In this document: in pieces, positions 18,973 to 28,503 of the stretch | How the letters are laid out: every line of letters begins with the position of its first letter | How positions within the stretch are numbered: position 1 is the first letter of the stretch | DNA from: an uncultured Prevotellaceae bacterium | Lineage (GTDB): Bacteria > Bacteroidota > Bacteroidia > Bacteroidales > Muribaculaceae | Direction of reading: 5' to 3' | NCBI GenBank assembly: GCA_900317835.1 | Contig: ONIL01000011.1 | Coordinates: 87,251 to 151,250, forward strand | Length of the DNA stretch: 64,000 bases | Made by a program: the position numbers and the translations under genes | Notes under the pieces: model-generated | The model's input: only the letters and a program-made list of their open reading frames with translations | Databases searched by the model: none | What the model was told of the DNA's origin: nothing

Positions 18973-20637
18973 TCAGTTACTGTAGAGGTAGCGTTTGATG
19001 CTGCGTTTGGGTGTTTTGTCAAATTCCGTTGCCATCAGCTGGATTTTGGCGATGCGTTCATAGGGAGCAACGAGTTTGTTCAACTCGGCGCGGATATCCT
19101 CCATCAGGCCAGGCAACTTGTCACGGGTAACACCCAACTGATCCATGGCGTCATAGTCGGGATATACCAGCGCAACGAGTTTACCCTCGCGCATGACGAC
19201 GAGACTCTCGCTCACGTAGAGCATATTGTTCAGTTTCGCCTCGATTTCCTCAGGATAGATGTTTTGGCCGCTGGAGCTCAAGAGCATCGTCTTCAAGCGT
19301 CCCCTTATAAATAATGTGCCGTCGGCATTCAGGGTACCCATGTCGCCCGTGTGCAGCCATCCATCCTCGTGCAGTACCTTCTCGGTAGCGTCGGTGTTGT
19401 GGAAGTAACCCTGCATCACATTCTCGCCGCGCACACAGATTTCACCTGGAATATTCTCAGGGTCGTCGCTCAAGATCTTGCACTCCATGATGCCAGGCAG
19501 GATGCGGCCAGCACTGTGGGGCACGAACTCACGCCAAGGTGTGTGGCTCACCAGCGGTGCACACTCGGTCATGCCATAGCCGACAGTGAACGGGAACTTG
19601 ATCTTGTACAAGAAGTCCTCGACCTCGGCATTGAAGGGAGCTCCACCCACGATGACCTCTTCAAATTCGCCACCGAAGGCTTCAATCAGTTTGTTCCTGA
19701 TCTGGCTATAGATGCGTTTGTCCAGATAAGGTACCGCCAGCGCCCAACGCAGCGCACCCCTGCTGATCATGGGCACGATCATCTTGCTGTAGATCTTCTC
19801 CAGCACCAGAGGAACGGTAAACACGACATTGGGTTTTACCTCGGCCATTGCCTTGACAAGAATCTTGGGTGAAGGGATGCGGCCCAGCAGCGTGATGTGA
19901 CCTCCCACCGCCAGAGGCGTAAGCATATCGAACGCACACCCGAAGGCATGGGCCAACGGAAGGAATGCCAGGTCACGGGAACCCTTGAAATGCAGCCCCG
20001 AGTTGATGCCATACACGATGTTGCCAGCCAGATTGTTGGCGGTAATCATCACACCCTTGCTGAAGCCCGTCGTGCCTGACGTGTAGTTGATCTCGACCAG
20101 CGCGTCGTTGGGAACCTCGGGATAGTGTATGTTGTTGCGGTAAAAACCTTGACCATATTCAGCGGCAAAGGCATCCTCCAGACCCTGCTTGGCCTGGCTG
20201 GCTGAGGTGTCACCTTCGCTCTCGGCAATGAGTGAAAGATCCTCGAGCAAGAAAACGGCGCGCACGCGCGGCATCTTGTCAAACTCCAGGTTCTCCCAAA
20301 TGCTCTTGCTGATGAACAGCATTGTCGCCTCGCTGTGGTTGATGATGTGCTGGGCGTCGGCCGGGTTGAACTCCTGCAGGATGGGCACGATAACGGCACC
20401 ATAGGTGATGGTGCCCATGAAGATGGTTACCCAGTTGGGGATGTTCTTGCCGATGAGGGCGATGCGGTCGCCCTGTTTCACGCCACTGTTCTTGAACAAT
20501 AAGTGCAGTTTGGCGATACTGCGGGCAAAGTCACCATAGGAGAGGCGCTCGCCGGTATTGTAGTCTGTCAACGCGGGCAGTTCCCAGTTGTCGATGAAAC
20601 TGCGCTCATAAATCTTGATCAGGTTTTCCTTCATCAT
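18973..20637 (-). CDS. AMP-dependent long-chain acyl-CoA synthetase
   Basis: Activates a carboxylic acid, probably a long-chain fatty acid, with ATP and CoA. About 554 residues. The start at 20637 (MMKENLIKIYERSFIDNWE) is preferred; the frame is open to 20691 but the promoter lies between. ANL-superfamily motifs are visible: P-loop YTSGTTGFSKGVM, VGYGMTECAPLVSHT, and WLHTGDMGTLNADGTLFIRG with the hinge GRLKTMLLSSSGQN; the C-terminal catalytic Lys segment KTPKRSIKR is present. Stands alone with its own promoter and terminator. Confidence 0.92.
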   Translation of the reverse strand: MMKENLIKIYERSFIDNWELPALTDYNTGERLSYGDFARSIAKLHLLFKNSGVKQGDRIALIGKNIPNWVTIFMGTITYGAVIVPILQEFNPADAQHIINHSEATMLFISKSIWENLEFDKMPRVRAVFLLEDLSLIAESEGDTSASQAKQGLEDAFAAEYGQGFYRNNIHYPEVPNDALVEINYTSGTTGFSKGVMITANNLAGNIVYGINSGLHFKGSRDLAFLPLAHAFGCAFDMLTPLAVGGHITLLGRIPSPKILVKAMAEVKPNVVFTVPLVLEKIYSKMIVPMISRGALRWALAVPYLDKRIYSQIRNKLIEAFGGEFEEVIVGGAPFNAEVEDFLYKIKFPFTVGYGMTECAPLVSHTPWREFVPHSAGRILPGIMECKILSDDPENIPGEICVRGENVMQGYFHNTDATEKVLHEDGWLHTGDMGTLNADGTLFIRGRLKTMLLSSSGQNIYPEEIEAKLNNMLYVSESLVVMREGKLVALVYPDYDAMDQLGVTRDKLPGLMEDIRAELNKLVAPYERIAKIQLMATEFDKTPKRSIKRYLYSN

Positions 20638-20659
20638 AGTGCGAAAGGGTTTATTGCTG

Positions 20660-20691
20660 CAAAGATAAGCAAATAATTCCAATCCCTGCAA
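20660..20691 (-). promoter_or_regulatory. Promoter of the acyl-CoA synthetase gene
   Basis: TTG (20689-20691), 21 nt, TATCTTTG (20660-20667) on the minus strand. It supports the start at 20637 rather than the longer frame. Confidence 0.65.
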
Positions 20692-20803
20692 CTAAAAAAT
20701 AATAATTGACCATCATTCCATAAATCAGACCAATCCTTCAACCCCGAAACAGCAGCTTCCTGAAAAAAAATCGCAAATCGTGCACGAGATTAAAAATAAT
20801 GAT

Positions 20804-20811
20804 TACCTTTG
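20804..20811 (+). promoter_or_regulatory. -7 element of the small secreted protein gene
   Basis: TACCTTTG, 24 bp before the ATG at 20836; no clear TTG at standard spacing. It argues against the longer frame starting at 20809. Confidence 0.5.
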
Positions 20812-20835
20812 CGGTGTAATCAAAATCAATTCATT

Positions 20836-21354
20836 ATGAAAAAGATATTATTTTCACTCATTGCCTTGATGGCGGTCATGACCGTGCAGGCTCAATCCAT
20901 CTGTGCCAGCTGGCGCAGCATGCAACCTGTTGTAGATACCGAAGAAGATGGCTCGTTCTCGGCCCAGAATCTTACTTACACTTTCTATGATGACGGGACT
21001 TACTCGTTTGTTAACGAGCTCACGTTTGCTACCAAACCGGCACCGACAATGGCACTTGAGATTGCTACCAATATTGAGCTCAAGGGCACTTACACGCTCG
21101 AGGGTGACAAGTTGACGCTTACCCCCAACATGGATACTTATAAGCCTGAGTTGCTCAGCATCTCAATGAATGGCCATGTGGCCGATGACCCCACGATCAA
21201 AAACAATGTTAATGCGATGATCAACAGCGACATGTTCAAGTCGCAGTTTGCCGAGGTTCTTGAGAGTACTGTCAAGGTTACTGACTCGATGCTCGAAATG
21301 AATGATGGGGAGCATGTGGTCAATTTCATGAAATTTGCAACAATCAAGAACTAA
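20836..21354 (+). CDS. Small secreted protein, lipocalin-like pattern
   Basis: 172 residues, family not recognised with certainty. MKKILFSLIALMAVMTVQAQ is a signal peptide with cleavage after AQA. The mature part has a series of short beta strands (LTYTFYDDGTYSFVNELTF, IELKGTYTLEGDKLTLTP) of the kind seen in lipocalin-like Bacteroidales proteins that start with a W-R motif (SWRSM here). Monocistronic, with a strong hairpin just after the stop. Confidence 0.65.
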   Translation: MKKILFSLIALMAVMTVQAQSICASWRSMQPVVDTEEDGSFSAQNLTYTFYDDGTYSFVNELTFATKPAPTMALEIATNIELKGTYTLEGDKLTLTPNMDTYKPELLSISMNGHVADDPTIKNNVNAMINSDMFKSQFAEVLESTVKVTDSMLEMNDGEHVVNFMKFATIKN

Positions 21355-21376
21355 GTTCCTTTAGATAAAAGAAATT

Positions 21377-21413
21377 AAATCCCGCAAGCCGATGCAGGCC
21401 TGCGGGATTTATT
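21377..21413. terminator. Bidirectional terminator
   Basis: AAATCCCGCA and TGCGGGATTT form a 10-bp stem between the converging secreted-protein and O-methyltransferase genes. T-rich tails occur on both strands. Confidence 0.75.
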
Positions 21414-21450
21414 CATTTGGGGATTTCCCTGAAATCGCGCTGTCGCGGCT

Positions 21451-22098
21451 TCAATGTGCTGGAAGCTTGTGGAGGATAGTGAGGCCGTCGCGCAAGGGAA
21501 CGATGACGCACTCAACACGGGGATCCTGCTTGACACGGTCGTTAAAGGCGAGGATGCCTCGCGTCTGGGCCTCGCGCTGGGCCTTGGGGTCAACAACCTT
21601 ACCTGCCCACAAGGTGTTGTCGGCAATGATGTAGCCACCGTCGTTCAGGTAGTCCATTACAAGATCGTAATACTCGACATACTGGCGCTTGTTGGCGTCG
21701 ATAAAGACGAGGTCAAAGCCCCCACCCAGTTTAGGCACAATGTCGCGTGCATCACCAATGTGCAGCCTTACACGCTTGCCATAGGGGGACAAGGCCAGGT
21801 GTTCACGGATGAAGTCTTCCTGCTCGTCGTTGATCTCGATGGTGTCCACCCAGCAATTGTCGTCGGCTAATCCCTCGGCAAGACACAGTGCGGAATAGCC
21901 GCTGAAGGTTCCCAATTCCAGAACGCGTCGTGGGCTTGCCATGCGGGTCAGCATCTTGATGAGCCTTCCTTGCAGATGGCCCGAGCACATGTGCCAGTAA
22001 TAGTTCTGCACATGGGTGTCATGGTCGATGCGGGCCAGCGCTGCCGGTTCCTCATCGATATGCCCCAAGATATATTCCTCTAATTCTTCAGACAACAT
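21451..22098 (-). CDS. SAM-dependent O-methyltransferase (caffeoyl-CoA OMT type)
   Basis: 215 residues. The class I methyltransferase fold is clear: SAM-binding VLELGTFSGYSALCLAEGL, then TIEINDEQ, LHIGDARDIVP, and the metal-site LVFIDANKRQYVEYYD followed by IADNTLWAGKV. These are hallmarks of the O-methyltransferase 3 family (catechol or caffeoyl-CoA type). The start at 22098 (MLSEELEEYILGH) is preferred over the longer frame to 22143, which adds no conserved sequence. The substrate cannot be told. Confidence 0.92.
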   Translation of the reverse strand: MLSEELEEYILGHIDEEPAALARIDHDTHVQNYYWHMCSGHLQGRLIKMLTRMASPRRVLELGTFSGYSALCLAEGLADDNCWVDTIEINDEQEDFIREHLALSPYGKRVRLHIGDARDIVPKLGGGFDLVFIDANKRQYVEYYDLVMDYLNDGGYIIADNTLWAGKVVDPKAQREAQTRGILAFNDRVKQDPRVECVIVPLRDGLTILHKLPAH

Positions 22099-22143
22099 GA
22101 TTCTATTGTCGGTGTCCCTTAGTGTTTGCTTGAGATAAACCAA

Positions 22144-22178
22144 TCGGGGTCGTCCCAGATTGTGGGCGGCCCCGACAG
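22144..22178 (-). terminator. Possible terminator hairpin after enolase
   Basis: A GC-rich imperfect stem (GGGGTCGTCCCA against GTGGGCGGCCCC) lies about 30 bp after the eno stop on the minus strand. No clear T-run, so it may be a stabilising or partial terminator. Confidence 0.35.
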
Positions 22179-22206
22179 GGTCATGTCCTTAGAGATCTTA
22201 GTCAGA

Positions 22207-23541
<1,335 letters not shown>

Positions 23542-23567
23542 TCAATGCTGATATTATTTAGCGACTG

Positions 23568-23598
23568 CAAAATTAGTTAAACAAAAAGAAATAAACAA
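23568..23598 (-). promoter_or_regulatory. Promoter of eno
   Basis: TTG (23596-23598), 20 nt, TAATTTTG (23568-23575) on the minus strand, an exact consensus arrangement, 53 bp before the eno ATG. Confidence 0.75.
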
Positions 23599-23711
23599 AT
23601 TTTGCTGGTATTTGTTGTCGCCATCTCGCATTTCAGCTCCTACCTCTTGGTTAATTCAGATTGCTCTATGGAGCGATTTGTCGATAAAATGACCCCTTTT
23701 GTCTAAATATG

Positions 23712-23742
23712 TTGTAATGATAGTCCTTAAAAAGTAATTTTG
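23712..23742 (+). promoter_or_regulatory. Promoter without a clear gene
   Basis: TTG (23712-23714), 20 nt, TAATTTTG (23735-23742). Downstream is only an 8-codon ORF (ATG at 23757) and a hairpin at 23819-23850, before a second promoter for the L,D-transpeptidase. It could give a small RNA or a long leader for that gene. The rest of the 380-bp gap holds nothing else recognisable. Confidence 0.5.
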
Positions 23743-23862
23743 CGACTAGAAATAAAATGAGGACATCAGTTACATTTTCATAACCACAAGTTTATAGTTT
23801 TTATTGGAGCACACATTAGATCCGCTGGCTTGAGTACAAGGTGGCGGATTACTTTTGTTGGG

Positions 23863-23893
23863 TTGCGTAGTTATTTGCTTTATATTACCTTTG
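23863..23893 (+). promoter_or_regulatory. Promoter of the L,D-transpeptidase gene
   Basis: TTG (23863-23865), 20 nt, TACCTTTG (23886-23893). The -7 element ends only 4 bp before the first ATG (23898), so transcription would start at or inside that codon. This favours the second ATG (23916) as the true start. Confidence 0.7.
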
Positions 23894-23915
23894 CCTCATG
23901 AAATGCTTTAATGAT

Positions 23916-24530
23916 ATGCTCAACCGACTTATCCTCATCTTCTGCCTGCTCGTGCCCGTCATCGCCGCAGGCCACGCCCATTTTGGTATCGGGGTGACAG
24001 GCCATGACTCGACGGTCATGTTGCCACCCTTGCCTCTGAAACCCACGGGCACGGCCTTCATCGTCATCAGCAAGCGGGACCTGACGCTCACTGTGTATGA
24101 CCGCAACGCTGCCGGCGACACTGTGATGGTAGCGCAGTTCCCCTGCTGCATGGGCAAGAACAAGGGCAACAAGACCCGGCGCGGCGACCAGCGCACGCCC
24201 GAGTCTCCCGCTGGCAAGCCTTTCAAGATCACCATGATACAGGATGCATCGACTTGGAAACACAACTTCCACGACGGCCGCGGCAACATCCGTGCCTACG
24301 GACACTGGTTCCTGCGACTGGCTACACCCGGCTTCAAGAGCATCGGCATACACGGCAGCACCAACAACGAGCAAACTGTCCCCGGCCGCGCCAGCGAGGG
24401 TTGCATCCGCCTGCTCGACAAGGACATCATCACCCTGAAAGAGCATTTTGCCTACGTCGGCATGCCCGTCATCATCCAGGGCGAGGACCAAGCGCCTTTC
24501 AAGTGGGAATCCCGCACCAGAACCAAGTGA
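23916..24530 (+). CDS. L,D-transpeptidase (YkuD family)
   Basis: 204 residues. Cell-wall enzyme that forms 3-3 crosslinks or anchors proteins to peptidoglycan through a cysteine nucleophile. The YkuD core is clear: AFIVISKRDLTLTVYDRN, GNKTRRGDQRTPESPAGKPF, HGSTNN, and the catalytic SEGCIRLLDKDI. A signal sequence (MLNRLILIFCLLVPVIAAGHA) starts at the second ATG, 23916; an upstream in-frame ATG at 23898 would be almost leaderless given the promoter position. Exported to the periplasm. Confidence 0.9.
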   Translation: MLNRLILIFCLLVPVIAAGHAHFGIGVTGHDSTVMLPPLPLKPTGTAFIVISKRDLTLTVYDRNAAGDTVMVAQFPCCMGKNKGNKTRRGDQRTPESPAGKPFKITMIQDASTWKHNFHDGRGNIRAYGHWFLRLATPGFKSIGIHGSTNNEQTVPGRASEGCIRLLDKDIITLKEHFAYVGMPVIIQGEDQAPFKWESRTRTK

Positions 24531-24602
24531 GTTTCCACATCAAATTAGGAAGAATTGCTCATTACCGAGGCTTTACCGTTTGAAGAGATAGATAAACCCC
24601 AA

Positions 24603-24623
24603 AACGCCGAGCCTCATGGCGTT
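24603..24623. terminator. Hairpin after the L,D-transpeptidase gene
   Basis: AACGCC ... GGCGTT, a 6-bp stem with a 9-nt loop, about 75 bp after the stop. There is no T-run, so termination is uncertain. Confidence 0.3.
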
Positions 24624-24655
24624 AACATAGTCTAGCCGCCTCATGTTATATACTA

Positions 24656-24686
24656 AGACTCAATCTCGATTGTCATTTTGACAACC
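24656..24686. repeat. 31-bp direct repeat, copy 1 (hairpin)
   Basis: 28 of 31 bases match copy 2 at 31070-31100. It contains the inverted repeat TTGTCA-ttt-TGACAA followed by TTTT on the plus strand, so it can also act as a terminator. The two copies flank the pair of LRR-dockerin genes in the same orientation. Confidence 0.7.
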
Positions 24687-24700
24687 TTTTATAGCTAATT

Positions 24701-27700
24701 TCAGGTGCCGCCTAGGATGATGTTGATGACAGCATTGATGTCGGCGATGTTGATTTCATCGTCACCGTTCACGTCGGCAGCGTCGATGCCACCATTTCCG
24801 CCCAAAATGATGCCAATGACGGCGTTCACATCAGCAATGTTGACCTCAAGGTCACGATTCACGTCTCCCATAATGATATCTTCCACAATCCGCCCGAAAT
24901 AGGGGTACCAGTTCTCGTCGGCTTGGTAGTCGTCAACTGTTCCCTGTAGCACATGAAGCGTACGGCCAGAATAGTCATAATTGTCATTTACAGCAAACAG
25001 CTGATTCTCACTCGTTACTTTTGAGAGATCGGTAATGTAGCTATACACATTCGTCAGACCGCTGCATCCAGCGAACGCACTGATGCCGATGGCGGTGACC
25101 GAGTTGGGGATGACTAAGCTCGTCAGGCCAGTGCAACCATAGAGCACACCATAACCGATAGAGGTAACCGAGTTGGGGATGATTATGTTCGTCAGGCCAG
25201 TACAATTATAGAACGCCAAGTAGCCGATGGCGGTGACCGAGTTGGGGATGATTACGCTCGTCAGGCCAGTGCAATTATAGAACACACTATTGCCGATGGA
25301 AGTGACCGAGCTGGGGATGATTACGCTCGTCAGGCCAGTGCAATTATAGAACACACCATTGCCGATGGAAGTGACTGAGTTGGGGATGATTACGCTCGTC
25401 AGGCCAGTGCAACCATTGAACGCCATGTTGCCTATGGTGGTGACCGAGTTGCCGATAGTTACGCTTGTCAAGCCATCGCAGTAACCGAACGCTCCTTCGC
25501 CGATGATGGTGACCGAATTGGGGATGATGATGCTCGTCAGGCCAGTGCAATTATAGAACGCCCTGTTGCCGATGGTGGTGACCGAGTTGGGGATGACCGT
25601 ATTTTGGCAACCTATCATCAATGTATTACTTGCCGTCTCGATGATGGCGTTACAATTATTGCGTGAATCGTATTTTGGATTCCAACTATTCACTGCGATG
25701 CTCATTAGTCCTGCGCAGCCTTCGAACGCCATGGTACCGATGGCGGTGACCGAATTTGGAATAGTCAAGCTCGTCAGTCCGCTGCAACCCTGGAATGCGC
25801 TGTTACCGATGGCTGTGACCGAATTAGGTATGGTCAAGCTCGTCAGGCCACGGCAACCTTGGAATGCGCTGTTACCGATGGTGGTGATCGAATTAGGAAT
25901 GGTCACACTCGTCAGGCCAGTGCAGTCTTGGAACGCATTATCCTCGATGGCGGTGACCGAGTTGGGGATGGAAATGCTCGTCAGACTGTAGCAGCCCAGG
26001 AACGCAGATACACCAATGGAAGTAACCGAATTAGGGATAATCACGCTCGTTAGCCCATAGCAGCCCCTGAAAGCACCTTTACCGATGGATGTGACAGAGT
26101 TAGGGATGATCATGCTTGTCAGGCTGTAGCAGTTCTCGAACGCAGATATACCGATAGAAGTGACAGTGTTGGGGATGGTCACGCTCGTCAAACTGTAGCA
26201 GCCACGGAACACAGCGACATCAATCAAGTCAACTGAGTTAGGGATGGTCACGCTCGTCAGGCTATAGCAGTTCCAGAACGCATGTTGGCCTATGTGAGTG
26301 ACTGAGTTGGGGATAGTCACGCTCGTCAGCCCGCGGAAACCTTCAAACGCAAAACCAGCGATACGTAACGTGCCGTCTTTTACTATAATGCTTGTCCCAT
26401 CAGGGATTGTGCCTTTGTACTTATAAGCAATCTGTCCGACATATATAAGTCCATCGGGTTGGTTATCAAACCATGCAGTACCTTTGAACGCGTCTCGGCC
26501 GATTTCAGTGACGGAACTTGGGATTTCGATGCTTGCCAAAGCGCTACAGTAACCGAACGCCTGTTCGCCGATGGCTGTGACCGAATTGGGAATAACCACG
26601 CTCGTCAAGCCAGTGCAGCCCACAAAAGCGCCTCGGCCAATTCTAGAGAGGCCTGTAAAGAACCTTAATTCATTGAAAGATGTGATATCGCGATTGCCAT
26701 TGAACACGCCGTTAAGTGTGGTCACTAAAGCTGCTTCGGCTTCACTCAATTCACCATCGCTATCAAAATCCCAATATTGAACACAAAGTGCTTTAACATT
26801 GGCATCGGCAAAACTGATAATGGGAGAATCGATAGGTTTTTGAGGTTTGGGAAAGGCATTGATGAGAGCTTCTTGCCTCTGATTATATCCCGATGAGTCT
26901 CCAGTGGGGTCTAGTGCAGTGAGCAGGAAATATCCATCGCAATAACCATCCCATCCCCAATTAATATGAAAGAAGCCGTCTCCATCATAGCCATCGCACA
27001 CAAACGCATGTCCGGAACTGTTGTTTCCGCCACAGTAGAATATTGGCCTTGAATGTCGCAACTCATTATATATCATGTTGTTCCATTCGTCGTCAGACGA
27101 AAAATAGCTTCGGCTCTCTAATGATGTCCCATTATTATAATTGAAGTATGATTTTAATGCAAAAGGGACATTTGCTGAAGCTGCACCAGAGCCTCCATTA
27201 TATTTATCAGCATAGTCCATCTGAACCGAGGCGCCACAATACTTCATCAGATTGGCTACGGCCTCTTTTTGTCGAACAGTCTCATAACCGTGATAATAAT
27301 CAATCATGCCATCCCAATCAATAAAAGCTCCAGCTGGAATCGCGTCAACGCTTATTTGTTGGGAGCCGCTTCCAAAATTCCATCTCCGGTTACAGGTATA
27401 TGCAGGAATGGTAGCTGTTGTCTGGTTTACTGAATTACTGCGATGATAATACATCACCTGAGCCATAGCCGTGGCCACGCACCCGGTTACGCATTTACCG
27501 TATCCGAAGAAGTCTGGACAATTCAGATTATAGGGATAATCCTGTCCCCACATTGTTGTCAATAACGGAGAAATGGGAGCAAGACCCGAGGTCAATCCAG
27601 ATTGATGGGACGAACGGAGCCCCTTCTCTTGCATGAATTGGATTTGCCGTTCATATTCCTCCAACCAACCCTTCATGTTCTCGGGCAGGCTGTCTGTGTC

Positions 27701-27982
27701 CATGTAACCCGAATCGGCATAACCGAGGATCGCTGGAGCGCAGTCATCGCCCGACGCGATGACATAACCCTCGTTGTTACCAATGTTAAACACATAGTAA
27801 CTCGCTGTCGATGATGATCGTGACGGGGCATGACGCAAGGCTGACGTGTCAACACTCTTGCCTTTACTCTCCATAAAAGTCAAAGCGTTGTGTTGTGCTT
27901 GCTGTGGCGTTATTGGATTTGCTGCGGCTGTGGCTGACAGCAGTGCCAACAACAGGATGACAGATGTAATTAGGTTTTTCAT
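24701..27982 (-). CDS. Secreted C10 (streptopain-like) peptidase fused to LRR repeats and dockerin
   Basis: 1093 residues. Start at 27982 gives the signal peptide MKNLITSVILLLALLSATAA. Residues about 22-120 match the SpeB-type inhibitory propeptide. The C10 catalytic domain follows: Cys168 in KCVTGCVATAMAQVM, His325 in SSGHAFVCDGY, and the NWGWDG motif near 341. An EF-hand-like DFDSDGELSEAEA comes next, then about 20 LRR_5 units (IPNSVTSIGxxAFxxCxGLT), then a dockerin-like pair (DVNRDLEVNIADVNAVIGII and DVNGDDEINIADINAVINII). Likely a secreted protease targeted to surfaces by its LRRs. The stop is 14 bp from the 31-bp repeat. Confidence 0.92.
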   Translation of the reverse strand: MKNLITSVILLLALLSATAAANPITPQQAQHNALTFMESKGKSVDTSALRHAPSRSSSTASYYVFNIGNNEGYVIASGDDCAPAILGYADSGYMDTDSLPENMKGWLEEYERQIQFMQEKGLRSSHQSGLTSGLAPISPLLTTMWGQDYPYNLNCPDFFGYGKCVTGCVATAMAQVMYYHRSNSVNQTTATIPAYTCNRRWNFGSGSQQISVDAIPAGAFIDWDGMIDYYHGYETVRQKEAVANLMKYCGASVQMDYADKYNGGSGAASANVPFALKSYFNYNNGTSLESRSYFSSDDEWNNMIYNELRHSRPIFYCGGNNSSGHAFVCDGYDGDGFFHINWGWDGYCDGYFLLTALDPTGDSSGYNQRQEALINAFPKPQKPIDSPIISFADANVKALCVQYWDFDSDGELSEAEAALVTTLNGVFNGNRDITSFNELRFFTGLSRIGRGAFVGCTGLTSVVIPNSVTAIGEQAFGYCSALASIEIPSSVTEIGRDAFKGTAWFDNQPDGLIYVGQIAYKYKGTIPDGTSIIVKDGTLRIAGFAFEGFRGLTSVTIPNSVTHIGQHAFWNCYSLTSVTIPNSVDLIDVAVFRGCYSLTSVTIPNTVTSIGISAFENCYSLTSMIIPNSVTSIGKGAFRGCYGLTSVIIPNSVTSIGVSAFLGCYSLTSISIPNSVTAIEDNAFQDCTGLTSVTIPNSITTIGNSAFQGCRGLTSLTIPNSVTAIGNSAFQGCSGLTSLTIPNSVTAIGTMAFEGCAGLMSIAVNSWNPKYDSRNNCNAIIETASNTLMIGCQNTVIPNSVTTIGNRAFYNCTGLTSIIIPNSVTIIGEGAFGYCDGLTSVTIGNSVTTIGNMAFNGCTGLTSVIIPNSVTSIGNGVFYNCTGLTSVIIPSSVTSIGNSVFYNCTGLTSVIIPNSVTAIGYLAFYNCTGLTNIIIPNSVTSIGYGVLYGCTGLTSLVIPNSVTAIGISAFAGCSGLTNVYSYITDLSKVTSENQLFAVNDNYDYSGRTLHVLQGTVDDYQADENWYPYFGRIVEDIIMGDVNRDLEVNIADVNAVIGIILGGNGGIDAADVNGDDEINIADINAVINIILGGT

Positions 27983-28019
27983 CTTCGGTTTGGTTATTTC
28001 GTGTTGTTGATTGCTGTCG

Positions 28020-28050
28020 CAAAGATAAGTAAAGCCCTGAAAGAAAACAA
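28020..28050 (-). promoter_or_regulatory. Promoter of the C10 peptidase-LRR gene
   Basis: TTG (28048-28050), 20 nt, TATCTTTG (28020-28027) on the minus strand, 37 bp before the ATG at 27982. It confirms the shorter start. Confidence 0.7.
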
Positions 28051-28140
28051 GACTTTCACCAACTAGAAAGCCAATCGTCAAGAAAAATAACTAAAAGTGT
28101 CAAAATAATAGACACTAAGCAGCCCCTGTTCAGAAAAACA

Positions 28141-28203
28141 AAAAACGGCCGGCTGCGTGGGCAGTCGGTCGCTTCGTGTTTTTGATGTGGTACCTCCAGT
28201 CTC
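28141..28203. repeat. 63-bp dispersed repeat, copy 1
   Basis: Matches 30905-30967 with two differences. It contains a GC-rich stem (CCGGCTGC / GCAGTCGG with 4-nt loop). Read on the minus strand the stem is followed by a T-run, so it is a minus-strand terminator. Each copy lies upstream of an LRR-dockerin gene (158 and 123 bp before the ATG). The sequence between repeat and gene is not conserved. Confidence 0.75.
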
Positions 28204-28503
28204 GGATGGATGAGTCTCAACGAGATGAAATGATTCATCAATAGCGCTGATATTCAAATGATAAAACTGTCGTCAAATACTCATTTCTGCTCACCTTGAA
28301 TCACCAGTGCCCAATCTAGAGTTGTGTCATAATTGCAATTCCAGCCAAGGGATCCGTGCTACGCACGGAGAAATTAAACAAAATTTGTATAAAAATTAAA
28401 CAAATCAATTTTTATTTTAATTTTATTTATAATTTTGCTTCATTTCTCGGCCGTTAGGCCGATTATAAAACCAGAGGCGAATTATGGCACAATCTCGTTA
28501 TAT
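28204..28503. other. AT-rich gap without a gene
   Basis: Contains a plus-strand TAATTTTG (28430-28437) without a TTG partner and a small CGGCC-GTTA-GGCCG hairpin near 28448-28461. Nothing else recognised. Confidence 0.4.
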
